64,000 nt of DNA, taken from assembly GCF_030124175.1 (NCBI RefSeq), contig NZ_JASKMT010000004.1, positions 186,001 through 250,000 of the forward strand, read 5' to 3'. Of this stretch, positions 26,056 through 34,954 are shown in pieces (the first letter of the stretch is position 1; each line of letters starts with the position of its first letter). The notes beneath the pieces are model-generated. The model had not been told where the DNA came from, made no database searches, and saw only the letters and a list, made by a program, of their open reading frames with translations. Made by a program: the position numbers and the translations under genes. Origin of the DNA: Streptomyces sp. 549 (lineage in GTDB: Bacteria > Actinomycetota > Actinomycetes > Streptomycetales > Streptomycetaceae).

Positions 26056-26547
26056 TCATGAAGGTGAGATGGGCAGGCCGGGGCGGCGACGAGACGGCGG
26101 GTGCGGCACCACGACGACCTGGTGGACGTCCGCGTATACGACCCGGCCGGGGTCGCGGGAGAGACGGCGCCGGTGCGGGACGCCGTGCGCGTCGAGCGTG
26201 CGCAGGTAGCCGGTCACCCGGGTGATCAGCTCACGCGAGGAGGACCGGAACCAGGCGACCGCGCCCGGGTTCACCGCCGGGTCGTACACACACGGGTCGA
26301 CGTGGCTGGGATTGGGGTAGGCGGCGTCGTACCAGTCGTTGTTCCGCCGCCGGTGCCGCTCCTGCTCCACGGTGAGCAGCCCCTCCCGCGCCAGGCCGTT
26401 GACCAGAACGAAGATGCCCGGCAGCACACCCCTGGCGTTGGGCACCAGCCCCTCGAACCGCACGAAGTGGCCGTCCTCGACCCCGCTGAGCGGTCCGGCC
26501 TCCCACTCCGGGTCCCACCCCGGCCCACGTACCGCCGTCCCGGCCAC
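26056..26547 (-). CDS. Conserved hypothetical protein
   Basis: This encodes about 163 residues from GTG 26545-26547, which has GGGAGG upstream; the start is uncertain. The product is soluble and rich in Arg, Pro and aromatic residues. Recognisable but unnamed segments are GPGWDPEWEAGPLSG, FVLVNGLAREGLLTVEQERH, NNDWYDAAYPNPSHVDPCVY and VTGYLRTLDAHGVPHRRRLS. The composition and even codon use suggest a real gene, and I recall similar unannotated Streptomyces proteins. It lies alone, divergent from the DoxX gene. Confidence 0.7.
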   Translation of the reverse strand: MAGTAVRGPGWDPEWEAGPLSGVEDGHFVRFEGLVPNARGVLPGIFVLVNGLAREGLLTVEQERHRRRNNDWYDAAYPNPSHVDPCVYDPAVNPGAVAWFRSSSRELITRVTGYLRTLDAHGVPHRRRLSRDPGRVVYADVHQVVVVPHPPSRRRPGLPISPS

Positions 26548-26772
26548 ACCGCCTCCCGTCCCGCGACCCGCGTCGTCCGCCGGTCGGACCCCGCCGCACC
26601 TCCCGGCACCCTGCCACGGGCAACCGGTACGACCGCCGGGTTTCGGACGCGTCCCGCCCGGTGCCGGTGAGCGGGCCCGCCGGGGGCGTGGGCCGTCCGA
26701 TCGGCGGGTGGCGACCGGCCGTCCTATGCTGAGAACGACCGCACCTCCCGGATTCCTCCGCATGGAGGCACG

Positions 26773-27192
26773 ATGGACGTTCTGGTGCTCATCGGCCGCA
26801 TCCTGTTCGTCGGGCTGTTCTTCGGCTCGGCGGTCGGCCACCTCACCCAGACCAAGGCGATGGCCGGGTACGCGGCCTCCAAGGGCGTACCGGCTGCCAC
26901 CGCCGCGACCTTCGGGAGCGGCGTTCTGCTGCTCGCGGGCGCGTTGAGTGTGCTGCTGGGCGTCTGGGCTGACCTCGGCGCCCTGCTGCTGGCCCTCTTC
27001 CTGCTCCCCACCGCGGTGCTGATGCACCCGTTCTGGAAGGAGAGCGATCCGGGCGTCCGGCAGAACGAGATGCTGGCTCTGCAGAAGGACGTGTCCCTGG
27101 GCGGTGCCGCGCTGATGCTGTTCGCCTTCTTCGCCCACGTCGGCCACGACCTCGGACTGACGCTCACCGGCCCCCTGTTCCACCTGTCCTGA
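26773..27192 (+). CDS. DoxX family membrane protein
   Basis: This encodes 139 residues from ATG 26773, with GGAGG 6 bases upstream. Four hydrophobic segments (about 3-22, 42-62, 66-86, 110-130) and the motifs VLIGRILFVGLFFGSAVGHL, MAGYAASKGVP and LMHPFWKESDPGVRQNEM fit the DoxX/SURF4-like family. In M. tuberculosis DoxX proteins form a membrane oxidoreductase complex with superoxide dismutase and a thiosulfate sulfurtransferase; no such partners are adjacent here. It is monocistronic and convergent with the ABC-2-like gene. Confidence 0.87.
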   Translation: MDVLVLIGRILFVGLFFGSAVGHLTQTKAMAGYAASKGVPAATAATFGSGVLLLAGALSVLLGVWADLGALLLALFLLPTAVLMHPFWKESDPGVRQNEMLALQKDVSLGGAALMLFAFFAHVGHDLGLTLTGPLFHLS

Positions 27193-27227
27193 CCCGCCCG
27201 GGCCCCGGACGCACCCCGGGCAGGCGG

Positions 27228-28391
27228 TCAGTCGCCGGTGGGGGCCGACGTGCCGATGGGCGCCCGGCTCTCCGGCTCGGGCTCCTCCGCCGCCTTGCGG
27301 CGGGAACGCAGCACCGCGAAGAGCACCGTCAGGGCGGTGCCGACCGCCGCCCAGGCGGCCAGCACCAGCAGCGGACCGGTGACGGCGGCGCCGTCGAAGT
27401 AGGCGATCGAGCGGGCCGTCCAGGTTCCGGCACCGGGCGGGAAGGCCGGTCCGATGTCCCGCCAGAACGGGGGCAGCAGCGGACCGGGGTAAGCGCCGCC
27501 CGCGCTGGGGTTGCCGAGCACGACGACCAGCAGGATCGCCAGGCCGATGCCCACCACACCCGCCAGCCCCTGCAGGGCGAGCGTGGCCGCGGCGACCGCG
27601 AAGACCACCAGCGCGCCCAGCCCCGTCAGGGCGAGCACACTGCCGGGCAGCGCGCCCAGCACCGGGCCGACGATCACCGCCCCGCCCAGCCCGGCCACGA
27701 CCGAGTACAGGGCCAGCACGCCGAGCCGGATCAGCGCCCGGCTGGTGTTCGCCGGGCGCGCGCCGAAGCTCATGGCGAGGATGGCCGCGCACAGGTAGCC
27801 GCCGACGCACCAGCCGACCACCAGGTAGAAGGCCGACAGGCCGCGGCCGTCGCCCGACTCGGCCGGGACGGCGTCGGTGACCTCCAGCTCGCGCTGCTGC
27901 TGCTCCTGGACCGAGCGGAAGACCTGCTCCAGCGCCTGGGACAGGGCGGCGCCGCCGCCTCCCGCGACCAGCAGCCGGTCGCTGGTGCCGTCCGGGTCGA
28001 CGACGAACACGCCGTCGACCGAGCGGTCGCGCAGCCGGCTGACGGCCTGCGACTCGTCCGCCGTCACCGTGTCCACCTTCAGCGGCGTGCCCGGCAGCGT
28101 GTCCAGCTGCTCGCGGTAGGTGTCCTGCGCCTGCTCCGGCGCGACCAGCGCGATCGGCACCCGGTCGGGGTCCGGCTGGTGGAACGCGCCGATGTAGGAG
28201 GCGATGAAGGCGAGTTGCAGGGCGAGCACGCCGAGCACGAGCAGCGTAGCCCGGCCCGTCACCGCGTCCCGCAGTTCGCGGGCGAATCCGCCGCCGCCCG
28301 CGTGCGATCCGCCGGTCCGCCCCTCGGCCCTCGCGGGGCGCGGCGGGCTGCCGTCGGCGCCCGCCCTCGGTCCTCTGTGTCCACCAGCCAT
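27228..28391 (-). CDS. ABC-2-like/DUF3533 membrane protein
   Basis: This encodes 387 residues from ATG 28389-28391. After a 40-residue Gly/Arg-rich cytosolic start there is one membrane segment (about 48-70), then an extracytoplasmic domain of about 130 residues (IALVAPEQAQDTYREQLDTL, VDGVFVVDPDGTSDRLLVAG), then five to six membrane segments from about 190 to 370. This one-plus-five topology is that of YhgE/Pip-like, DUF3533 and ABC-2 permease proteins, which export toxins, drugs or wall material. No ATPase gene is linked. The role is unknown; a self-standing membrane protein in cell-surface secretion is possible. Confidence 0.72.
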   Translation of the reverse strand: MAGGHRGPRAGADGSPPRPARAEGRTGGSHAGGGGFARELRDAVTGRATLLVLGVLALQLAFIASYIGAFHQPDPDRVPIALVAPEQAQDTYREQLDTLPGTPLKVDTVTADESQAVSRLRDRSVDGVFVVDPDGTSDRLLVAGGGGAALSQALEQVFRSVQEQQQRELEVTDAVPAESGDGRGLSAFYLVVGWCVGGYLCAAILAMSFGARPANTSRALIRLGVLALYSVVAGLGGAVIVGPVLGALPGSVLALTGLGALVVFAVAAATLALQGLAGVVGIGLAILLVVVLGNPSAGGAYPGPLLPPFWRDIGPAFPPGAGTWTARSIAYFDGAAVTGPLLVLAAWAAVGTALTVLFAVLRSRRKAAEEPEPESRAPIGTSAPTGD

Positions 28392-28436
28392 GGGCCCAGC
28401 GTCGGCGGCCCCGGGCCGGTCCGCATGCGCGGATGC

Positions 28437-28479
28437 GCCGAACGGCTGACCCGCCTGGGCAGCAGGTCAGCCGTTCGGC
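28437..28479. terminator. Terminator of the phoX-like gene
   Basis: A perfect 15-bp stem (28437-28451 with 28465-28479) has a 13-base loop. It lies 67 bases beyond the leftward stop at 28546. Confidence 0.8.
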
Positions 28480-28545
28480 ATGCACGAGGCGGACGGTACG
28501 GACCGGACGGGCGGACAGCCGGTCGGGGCCGGTCCGGCGGGTGCG

Positions 28546-30630
28546 TCAGCTGCCGATGGCGCGCCCGTCGGCCTTCCAGACGTTGACCACCGACGGCCGG
28601 TTGATCTTCCCCGGGCCGTCGGGCCACTGCGAACCAGGACGCTCGGCGGAGGCGCCGTCCACCTCGCCGGGGTGCTGGACGGCGACCAGGACACGCTTCT
28701 CCTGGACGATCGGCCCGCACGTCTCGGCGCCGATCGGCACGGTCAGGAACTGCTTCAGCTCGCCCCGGCGCTCACCGGAGGTGGCGACGCCGAAGAGGCC
28801 GTCGTTGTTGCCGAGGGCGTTGCCGTCGGTGGAGATCCACAGGTTGCCGTAGGGGTCGAAGGCGACGTTGTCGGGGCAGGAGATCGGGCTGACCTGGTCC
28901 TTGGGGAAGCCGCCGAAGTAGGTGTTCGGGTCCTCGGGGTCGCCGCAGACCAGGAAGAGGCGCCAGGCGAACCCGTCGGACGTCGGATCGTCCCAGTTCT
29001 CGGCCAGTTCCAGGATCTGCCCGTGCTTGTTGGCGTTGCGCGGGTTGGCCTCGTCGGCGGGCGCGTTGCCCGCGGTGCCGCGGGCGCTGTTGTTGGTCAG
29101 CGCCAGGTAGACCCGGCCGGTGCGCGGGCTGGGCTCGATGTCCTCGGGGCGGTCCATCTTCGTCGCACCGACCTTGTCGGCGGCGATCCGGGTGTGGACG
29201 TAGACCTCCTCGGCGGTCATCCCGGGCACGAAGGAGGTGCTGCCGGAGGCCAGCCTGATCCACTGGCCGCTGCCGTCGAACTCGCCGTCCGAGGGCAGCT
29301 TGCCGGTGCCGTCGATCTCCGACGCCGGGCTGTCGCCGGTGAGCCGGGCTACGTAGAGCGTGCCCTCGTCCAGCAGCGTCAGGTTGTGCTGCCGGGCGGC
29401 GCGGCTGCTGCCCTTGTGCATCTTCTTCGCGGAGACGAACTTGTAGAAGTAGTCGAAGCGCTCGTCGTCGCCCATGTAGACCACGGGACGGCCGTCGGCG
29501 CTCAGCGTCACCTCGGCGCCCTCGTGCTTGAACCGGCCCAGCGCGGTGCGCTTGCAGGCGGTGGAGTCGGGGTCGAACGGGTCGACCTCGACCACCCAGC
29601 CGAAGCGGTTCGGCTCGTTGGGCTCCTTGGTGAGGTCGAAGCGGTCGTCGTACCGCTCCCACTTGCGGGAGGTGGCGCCGCCGGTCATGCCGTAGCGGGC
29701 GAGGCGCTGCCTGGTCTCGGCGTCGGTGACGGACGCGGCGTTGGCGAAGTACTGGTTGAAGTTCTCCTCGCCGGACAGCACCGTGCCCCACGGGGTGGTG
29801 CCGCCGGCGCAGTTGTTGAGCGTGCCCAGCACCTTCGTGCCGGTCCGGTCGGCCTCGGTGCGCAGCAGCGCGCTGCCCGCGGCGGGGCCGGTGACGCGGA
29901 ACGGGGTGGCGGTGTGGAAGCGGCGGTTGAGGTGGTGCCGCGGCACCGCGGTCAGCTTGCCGGAGCGGCGGTCCTCCTCGACGACGACCACCGACAGCCC
30001 GTGCGCGGCCTGCGAGATGGCGACCTGCTCCCGGGTCGGCGAAGCGCTGTCGTACCCGGCGAACATCAGCTTGTCGTTGGTGTACTCGTGGTTGGCGAAG
30101 AGCACGTGCCGGCCGCGCTCGCCGCGCAGCGGCAGCAGGCTGAGGTAGTCGTTGTTGTAGCCGAACTGGCCGGCCTGAGCCTTGGCCGACTGGCGGGCCG
30201 GGTCGAAGGCGGGGGCGCCGCGCAGGATCGGGTCGCCCCAGCGGATGACGACGTTCTGGCGGTAGTCGGCGGGCACGGTGACGGCGTCGGCGGTGTTCGG
30301 CGGCACCGGGTCGAAGCGCAGCCCCTTGGCCGCCTTCCCCGCCGGTTTACCGGGTTTGTGGGGTTTCGCGGCGGCCCCCGCCGCGTTCTGGGCGACGGCC
30401 TCCGTGGCGCCGCCCAGCAGGGCGCCGCCGGCCGCCGCGGCGACCGTGGCGACCGCGCCCGCGCGGAGCATCGAGCGGCGGGAGAGCGCTCCGGCGACGA
30501 CGTCACCGAAGTAGGCGTTGTCACTGCGGTTGGGTACTTCCTGGAAGCAGGCGTCCCCGCAGCGGTAGTGACACGTCATCGCGGACCGGCCGCCGGGGTG
30601 TGAGGCGAGCAGCGGCAGTTGCTTGGGCAT
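28546..30630 (-). CDS. PhoX family alkaline phosphatase (DUF839), Tat-exported
   Basis: This encodes 694 residues from ATG 30628-30630, with GGAGGGG 8 bases upstream. A twin-arginine signal SRRSMLRAGAVATVAAAAGG (from residue 50) follows an unusual 49-residue leader containing four Cys/His (CHYRCGDAC). The body is a DUF839 propeller: VIRWGDPILRGAPAFDP, GYNNDYLSLLPLRG, LFANHEYTNDKLMF, LNNCAGGTTPWGTVLSGEEN, GRFKHEGAEVTLSADGRPVV, RPEDIEPSPRTGRVYLALTN and DNVAFDPYGNLWISTDGNAL. PhoX enzymes are Ca/Fe-dependent phosphatases that release phosphate from organic esters outside the cell. Two 11-bp PHO-box repeats upstream predict induction by PhoP under phosphate starvation. Confidence 0.93.
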   Translation of the reverse strand: MPKQLPLLASHPGGRSAMTCHYRCGDACFQEVPNRSDNAYFGDVVAGALSRRSMLRAGAVATVAAAAGGALLGGATEAVAQNAAGAAAKPHKPGKPAGKAAKGLRFDPVPPNTADAVTVPADYRQNVVIRWGDPILRGAPAFDPARQSAKAQAGQFGYNNDYLSLLPLRGERGRHVLFANHEYTNDKLMFAGYDSASPTREQVAISQAAHGLSVVVVEEDRRSGKLTAVPRHHLNRRFHTATPFRVTGPAAGSALLRTEADRTGTKVLGTLNNCAGGTTPWGTVLSGEENFNQYFANAASVTDAETRQRLARYGMTGGATSRKWERYDDRFDLTKEPNEPNRFGWVVEVDPFDPDSTACKRTALGRFKHEGAEVTLSADGRPVVYMGDDERFDYFYKFVSAKKMHKGSSRAARQHNLTLLDEGTLYVARLTGDSPASEIDGTGKLPSDGEFDGSGQWIRLASGSTSFVPGMTAEEVYVHTRIAADKVGATKMDRPEDIEPSPRTGRVYLALTNNSARGTAGNAPADEANPRNANKHGQILELAENWDDPTSDGFAWRLFLVCGDPEDPNTYFGGFPKDQVSPISCPDNVAFDPYGNLWISTDGNALGNNDGLFGVATSGERRGELKQFLTVPIGAETCGPIVQEKRVLVAVQHPGEVDGASAERPGSQWPDGPGKINRPSVVNVWKADGRAIGS

Positions 30631-30700
30631 GGAGTCCCCTCCGTCGGAGCCGTACGCAGCGTGAAGCTATGGGCCCAGCCCGACTCGGCGGCGACCACTC

Positions 30701-30718
30701 GGTGAACGCGACGTGAAA
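30701..30718 (-). promoter_or_regulatory. PHO box (PhoP-binding direct repeat) upstream of phoX-like gene
   Basis: On the minus strand TTTCACG and GTTCACC recur exactly 11 bases apart, matching the GTTCACC core of the 11-bp direct-repeat units bound by Streptomyces PhoP. A third weaker TTCAC at 30661-30666 lies nearer the start codon. The box is about 70-90 bases upstream of the ATG. Confidence 0.65.
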
Positions 30719-30806
30719 GCCACGGTGCGGCCCTCTGGGACTTCCGGGGGTCCGGCCCTCTAGTCTTGCGTCTCCGCCACGCACCACCTCATGAAAGGCC
30801 TGTCCC

Positions 30807-32237
30807 ATGGGCATAAAGAGCCTCCTGCGGAACGTGTTCGGACGTCAGCGCGCGGCAGAGCCGGAGACTTCGGCGGAACCGGCGGCCCCCTCGGCCGCCG
30901 CGCCGGGAGAGCCGGGAGGCCCGGGGGACAGCACTTCCTCTACTGCCCCTGCCACGCCCGTCGTTCCGGCACCCGCCGCCGAGCCGGCACCCGACACGGT
31001 GTCCGTGACGATCCCCGCGCCCGCGTCCGAACCGACCCCCGTCCACTTCGCCGAGCCGGTTCCCTCCGCCCAACTCGCCCCGGAGCCGGCGACCGCACCC
31101 GACGCCGAGGCGGCGCCGGAGGCCGTCGTGGTGCCGGAGCGTGCACCCGAACGGACCACCGACCCGGCACCCGAACCCGTGAGCGAGACATCCCCCGGAC
31201 CGGTGGACGTCACGGAACCGGTGACCGCACCGGCGACCGCACCGGCCGTCGACGCCGAGCCGGAGCCGGTCGCCGACACGGTCACCGAGCCGGCCGTCGC
31301 CACCGTGCCGGTGCCGGTGCCCGAGCCCGGACCGGCGCCCGTCCCTGACCCGCAGCCGGTCCCGGTGCCGGAGCCCGAGCCTGCGCCCGTGCCCGTGCCC
31401 GTCCCGTCCCCGGTGCCCGACCCCGAGCCGGTCCCGTCCCCGGACCCCGCCCCGGCCCCCGAGCCGGCGCCGGGCCCCGCCTCCAAGGAGGCGTCCGCCG
31501 TCGGTGACACCTCGGCGGTGGGCGTCGGGCTGGAGAAGGTGCAGCAGAGCGCACCCGCCCTGGTGAACCTCTACAAGGCCGCTGCCGTGTCGCTGCGCAA
31601 GCAGGGGCTCGCCGGGCAGCGGGCGGCCGTCTACCTGGTCCTGGACCGGTCCGGTTCGATGCGCCGCTACTACAAGGACGGCACGGTCCAGCACCTCGCC
31701 GACCAGGTGCTCGGCCTGTCCGCGCACCTCGACGACGACGGCACGGTGCCGGTGGTGTTCTTCTCCACCGACGTCGACGGCGTCGCGGAGATCGAGCTGG
31801 CCGGGCACGAGGGCCGCATCGCCGCACTGCACGAGGGCCTGGGCCACATGGGCCGGACGAACTACCACAGCGCCGTCCAGGCGGTCATCGAGCACTACGA
31901 GGCGTCCGGGTCCACCGACCCGGCGCTGGTGGTCTTCCAGACCGACGGCGCCCCGACCAGCCGGGCCGCCGCCGAGCAGGCGCTGTGCGAGGCGGCGGAC
32001 AAGCCGCTGTTCTGGCAGTTCGTCGGGTTCGGCGACCCGAAGTCCGCCGGGCTCAACTTCCTGCGCAAGCTGGACGCGGGCCTGCCCGTGCCCGAGCGGC
32101 GCAAGGTGGACAACGCCGGCTTCACGCATGCCGGCCTGGAGCCGAAGGAGATCCCCGACGCGGACCTCTACGAGGCGCTCACCGCCGAGTTCCCCCAGTG
32201 GCTGGCAGCCGCCCGGGAGGCGGGCGTGCTGAGCTGA
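30807..32237 (+). CDS. vWA domain protein (TerF-like) with long Pro/Glu/Val-rich leader
   Basis: This encodes 476 residues. After MGIKSLLRNVFGRQRA comes a disordered region (about 20-230) dominated by EPxP/PVP-type dipeptide repeats. The C-terminal part (about 240-476) is a von Willebrand A domain: VEKVQQSAPALVNLYKAAA-type lead-in, MIDAS motif DRSGSM (Asp280), then HLADQVLGLSAHLDDDGTVP, GHMGRTNYHSAVQAVIEHYE (MIDAS Thr), VVFQTDGAP (MIDAS Asp) and FWQFVGFGD. It resembles the TerF/tellurium-resistance vWA class of actinomycetes. Its role is unknown; these proteins often sit in stress-response contexts. It has no signal peptide and is a single gene upstream of metG. Confidence 0.82.
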   Translation: MGIKSLLRNVFGRQRAAEPETSAEPAAPSAAAPGEPGGPGDSTSSTAPATPVVPAPAAEPAPDTVSVTIPAPASEPTPVHFAEPVPSAQLAPEPATAPDAEAAPEAVVVPERAPERTTDPAPEPVSETSPGPVDVTEPVTAPATAPAVDAEPEPVADTVTEPAVATVPVPVPEPGPAPVPDPQPVPVPEPEPAPVPVPVPSPVPDPEPVPSPDPAPAPEPAPGPASKEASAVGDTSAVGVGLEKVQQSAPALVNLYKAAAVSLRKQGLAGQRAAVYLVLDRSGSMRRYYKDGTVQHLADQVLGLSAHLDDDGTVPVVFFSTDVDGVAEIELAGHEGRIAALHEGLGHMGRTNYHSAVQAVIEHYEASGSTDPALVVFQTDGAPTSRAAAEQALCEAADKPLFWQFVGFGDPKSAGLNFLRKLDAGLPVPERRKVDNAGFTHAGLEPKEIPDADLYEALTAEFPQWLAAAREAGVLS

Positions 32238-32387
32238 CCCGGCACTGTGCGAGGTGGCCCGCCCCGCCCGGCGAGCGCGGAAAACGCCGCGCGGGCGGGC
32301 CACCCGGCTCGGATACGATATTTGGCGGCTCCGTCATATCTGTCAGAGCACACAGTCACGCACGGTAACAACCTGGGAGCAGCCGCA

Positions 32388-34106
32388 ATGGCTCGACACC
32401 TCATCACCAGCGCCCTTCCCTACATCAACGGGATCAAGCACCTGGGCAACATGGTGGGGTCCATGCTCCCGGCCGACGTGCACGCCCGCTACCTGCGGCA
32501 GCGCGGCCACGACGTGCTCTACATCTGCGCGACCGACGAGCACGGCACCCCCGCGGAGCTGGCCGCCAAGGAGGCCGGGCTGCCGGTGGCGGACTTCTGC
32601 GCCCAGCAGCACGACGCCCAGAAGGCGATCTACGACGGCTTCAGCCTCGCCTTCGACTACTTCGGCCGCAGCTCCTCGCCGCAGAACGTCGAGATCACCC
32701 AGCGCATCGCGCGCAGCCTGCACGCCAACGGCTTCATCGAGGAGCGGGCGATCCGCCAGGTGTACTCGCTGGCCGACGAGCGCTTCCTGCCCGACCGCTA
32801 CATCGTCGGCACCTGCCCGCACTGCGGCTACGACAAGGCCCGCGGCGACCAGTGCGAGAACTGCACCCGGGTGCTCGACCCGACCGACCTGATCGACGCC
32901 CGCTCGGCCATCAGCGGCAGCAGCGAGCTGGAGGTCCGCGAGACCAAGCACCTGTTCCTGCTCCAGTCGAAGCTGGCCGGCGAGGTCGAGGCGTGGATCG
33001 ACGAGGCCGGCCGGGAGTGGCCGACGCTGGCGTCATCCATCGCCCGCAAGTGGCTCACCGAGGGCCTCCAGGACCGCGCCATCACCCGCGACCTGGAGTG
33101 GGGCGTGCCCGTCCCTGCCGACACGTGGCCGGAGCTGGCCGCCGACGGCAAGGTCTTCTACGTCTGGTTCGACGCCCCGATCGAGTACATCGGCGCGACG
33201 AAGGAGTGGGCGGACCACAACCCGGCCGAGCGGGACTGGCAGTCCTGGTGGTACGGCGCCGACGCCGACGGCGTGCAGTACACGCAGTTCATGGCCAAGG
33301 ACAACGTCCCGTTCCACACGGTGATGTTCCCCGCCACCCAGCTGGGCACCCGCGAGCCGTGGAAGCGCGTCGACTACGTCAAGGCCTTCAACTGGCTGAC
33401 GTACTACGGCGGCAAGTTCTCCACCTCGCAGAAGCGCGGCATCTTCACCGACGCCGCCCTGGAGCTGCTGCCCGCCGACTACTGGCGCTACTTCCTCATC
33501 GCCAACGCGCCCGAGTCCGACGACACCAGCTTCACCTGGGAGCTGTTCTCCGCGTCGGTCAACAAGGACCTCGCCGACACCCTCGGCAACTTCGTCAACC
33601 GCGTGCTGTCCTTCTCCCGCAAGCGGTTCGGCGACGACGTACCGGCCGGTGCCGCCGCGGGTGACGCCGAGCGCAGGCTCGGTGAGGAGGTCGCGGGCCT
33701 GCTCGCCGAGTACGAGCAGCAGATGGACGCCCTCCAGTTCCGCAAGGCCGCCCAGGCGCTGCGCGCCCTGTGGAGCGCCGGCAACGTGTACCTGGAGGAG
33801 AAGGCCCCCTGGCTGGAGATCAAGACCGACCCGGACGCGGCGGCCCTCACACTGCGCACGGCGATGAACCTGATCCACCTCTACGCGGTGCTCTCCGAGC
33901 CGTTCGTCCCCGCCTCGGCGAAGGTGCTGCGTGGCGTCTTCGACCTGCCCGGCGACGACAGGAGCTGGATCACCGCCGAGGAGGCCCGCGCCCTGGACAC
34001 CGTGCCGGCCGGCACCTCCTTCACCGTGCCGCCGGTGCTCTTCGCGAAGATCACCGAGGAGGACCTGGAGTCCTACCGCGAGCGCTTCGGCGGTTCCGAG
34101 GCCTGA
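32388..34106 (+). CDS. metG: Methionyl-tRNA synthetase
   Basis: This encodes 572 residues from ATG 32388, with GGGAGC upstream. It charges tRNA-Met in the cytosol. The class I signature HIGH appears as KHLGN (17-21) and KMSKS as FSTSQK (344-349). A zinc knuckle [17 protein letters not shown] lies near 144-160. Further markers are [20 protein letters not shown] and [20 protein letters not shown]. The length and FSTS-type motif fit the MetG subtype used by Streptomyces. It has its own short upstream region with no visible T-box or riboswitch. Confidence 0.97.
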   Translation: MARHLITSALPYINGIKHLGNMVGSMLPADVHARYLRQRGHDVLYICATDEHGTPAELAAKEAGLPVADFCAQQHDAQKAIYDGFSLAFDYFGRSSSPQNVEITQRIARSLHANGFIEERAIRQVYSLADERFLPDRYIVGTCPHCGYDKARGDQCENCTRVLDPTDLIDARSAISGSSELEVRETKHLFLLQSKLAGEVEAWIDEAGREWPTLASSIARKWLTEGLQDRAITRDLEWGVPVPADTWPELAADGKVFYVWFDAPIEYIGATKEWADHNPAERDWQSWWYGADADGVQYTQFMAKDNVPFHTVMFPATQLGTREPWKRVDYVKAFNWLTYYGGKFSTSQKRGIFTDAALELLPADYWRYFLIANAPESDDTSFTWELFSASVNKDLADTLGNFVNRVLSFSRKRFGDDVPAGAAAGDAERRLGEEVAGLLAEYEQQMDALQFRKAAQALRALWSAGNVYLEEKAPWLEIKTDPDAAALTLRTAMNLIHLYAVLSEPFVPASAKVLRGVFDLPGDDRSWITAEEARALDTVPAGTSFTVPPVLFAKITEEDLESYRERFGGSEA

Positions 34107-34213
34107 CCGTCCTGCGGTGCCGTCCCGGCGTTCCGGCCACGGCCGGGCACCCGGTGACGGCGCCAGCCCCCGGGTGCCCGGGAGGCGTGCCGTCCGGCGG
34201 TAGGGTCCGTGCC

Positions 34214-34876
34214 ATGATCAGCTCCACCGGCACCACGCCGCCCCAGCCCGGACCCGTCACCGCGGACGACGTCGCGCTGGCGGTGCGGCTCGCGGTGTCG
34301 GCGCTGCGCGACGCGCCACCCACGGCCTGGGACAAGCCCGCCGGTTCGCTGGAGTGGACCTGCTGGGAGACCGTCGAGCACCTGGCCGACGACCTGTTCG
34401 CCTACGCCGTGCAGCTCGGCCCGGCCGAGCCGCCGCTGGACGGCGAGGTGCCGTTCGTACACGAACGCCGACGGCCCGGCGGCCCCCGCAACACCGTGCA
34501 CGCGGAGCGCGAGGCGGGCCCGGACGGGCTGCTGTCGGTGCTGGAGGCGTGCGGCGCGCTGCTGGTCGCCATGGTCCGCACCACGGGCCCCGACGTCCGC
34601 TCGTACCACTCGCTGGGCGTCTCGGACGCCGAGGGCTTCGCCGCGATGGGCGTCGTGGAGACCGTGGTCCACACCCACGACCTCGCCCGAGGTCTCGGCC
34701 TGGACTGGGACCCGCCCGCCGACCTGTGCGCCCGGGTGCTCACCCGCCTGTTCCCGGACGCCCCGCAGCACGCCGCCGACCCCTGGCCGACGCTGCTGTG
34801 GGCCACCGGCCGCGCCGCGCTGCCCGGCCGCCCCCGGCAGACCACCTGGCGCTGGGACGGCACCCCGCGCACCTGA
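34214..34876 (+). CDS. DinB-like/mycothiol maleylpyruvate isomerase N-terminal domain protein
   Basis: This encodes 220 residues from ATG 34214. The four-helix bundle is suggested by VALAVRLAVSALRDAPP, TCWETVEHLADDLFAYAVQL, and VVETVVHTHDLARGLGLDW, where the conserved E/H and HTHDLARGLG motif is typical of mycothiol-dependent maleylpyruvate isomerase N-terminal (metal-binding) domains. It likely binds a divalent metal and possibly mycothiol; the reaction is unknown. It lies directly after metG but has its own start region, and it ends at a terminator convergent with aspS. Confidence 0.8.
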   Translation: MISSTGTTPPQPGPVTADDVALAVRLAVSALRDAPPTAWDKPAGSLEWTCWETVEHLADDLFAYAVQLGPAEPPLDGEVPFVHERRRPGGPRNTVHAEREAGPDGLLSVLEACGALLVAMVRTTGPDVRSYHSLGVSDAEGFAAMGVVETVVHTHDLARGLGLDWDPPADLCARVLTRLFPDAPQHAADPWPTLLWATGRAALPGRPRQTTWRWDGTPRT

Positions 34877-34897
34877 GCGCCCGCGCGCCAACAGCAA

Positions 34898-34933
34898 ACG
34901 GCCCGCCCTCCCCGTTCGGGGTGAGCGGGCCGT
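34898..34933. terminator. Terminator between convergent DinB-like gene and aspS
   Basis: The outer stem ACGGCCCGC/GCGGGCCGT (34898-34906 with 34925-34933) encloses an inner CCCCGTTCGGGG hairpin. Confidence 0.8.
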
Positions 34934-34954
34934 CCGCTGTCGCCTCGGCTGCGG

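Noticed and set aside
34214..34876. DinB-like gene as part of a metG operon
   Set aside because: A gap of more than 100 bases and separate start region make co-transcription uncertain; no functional link is visible.
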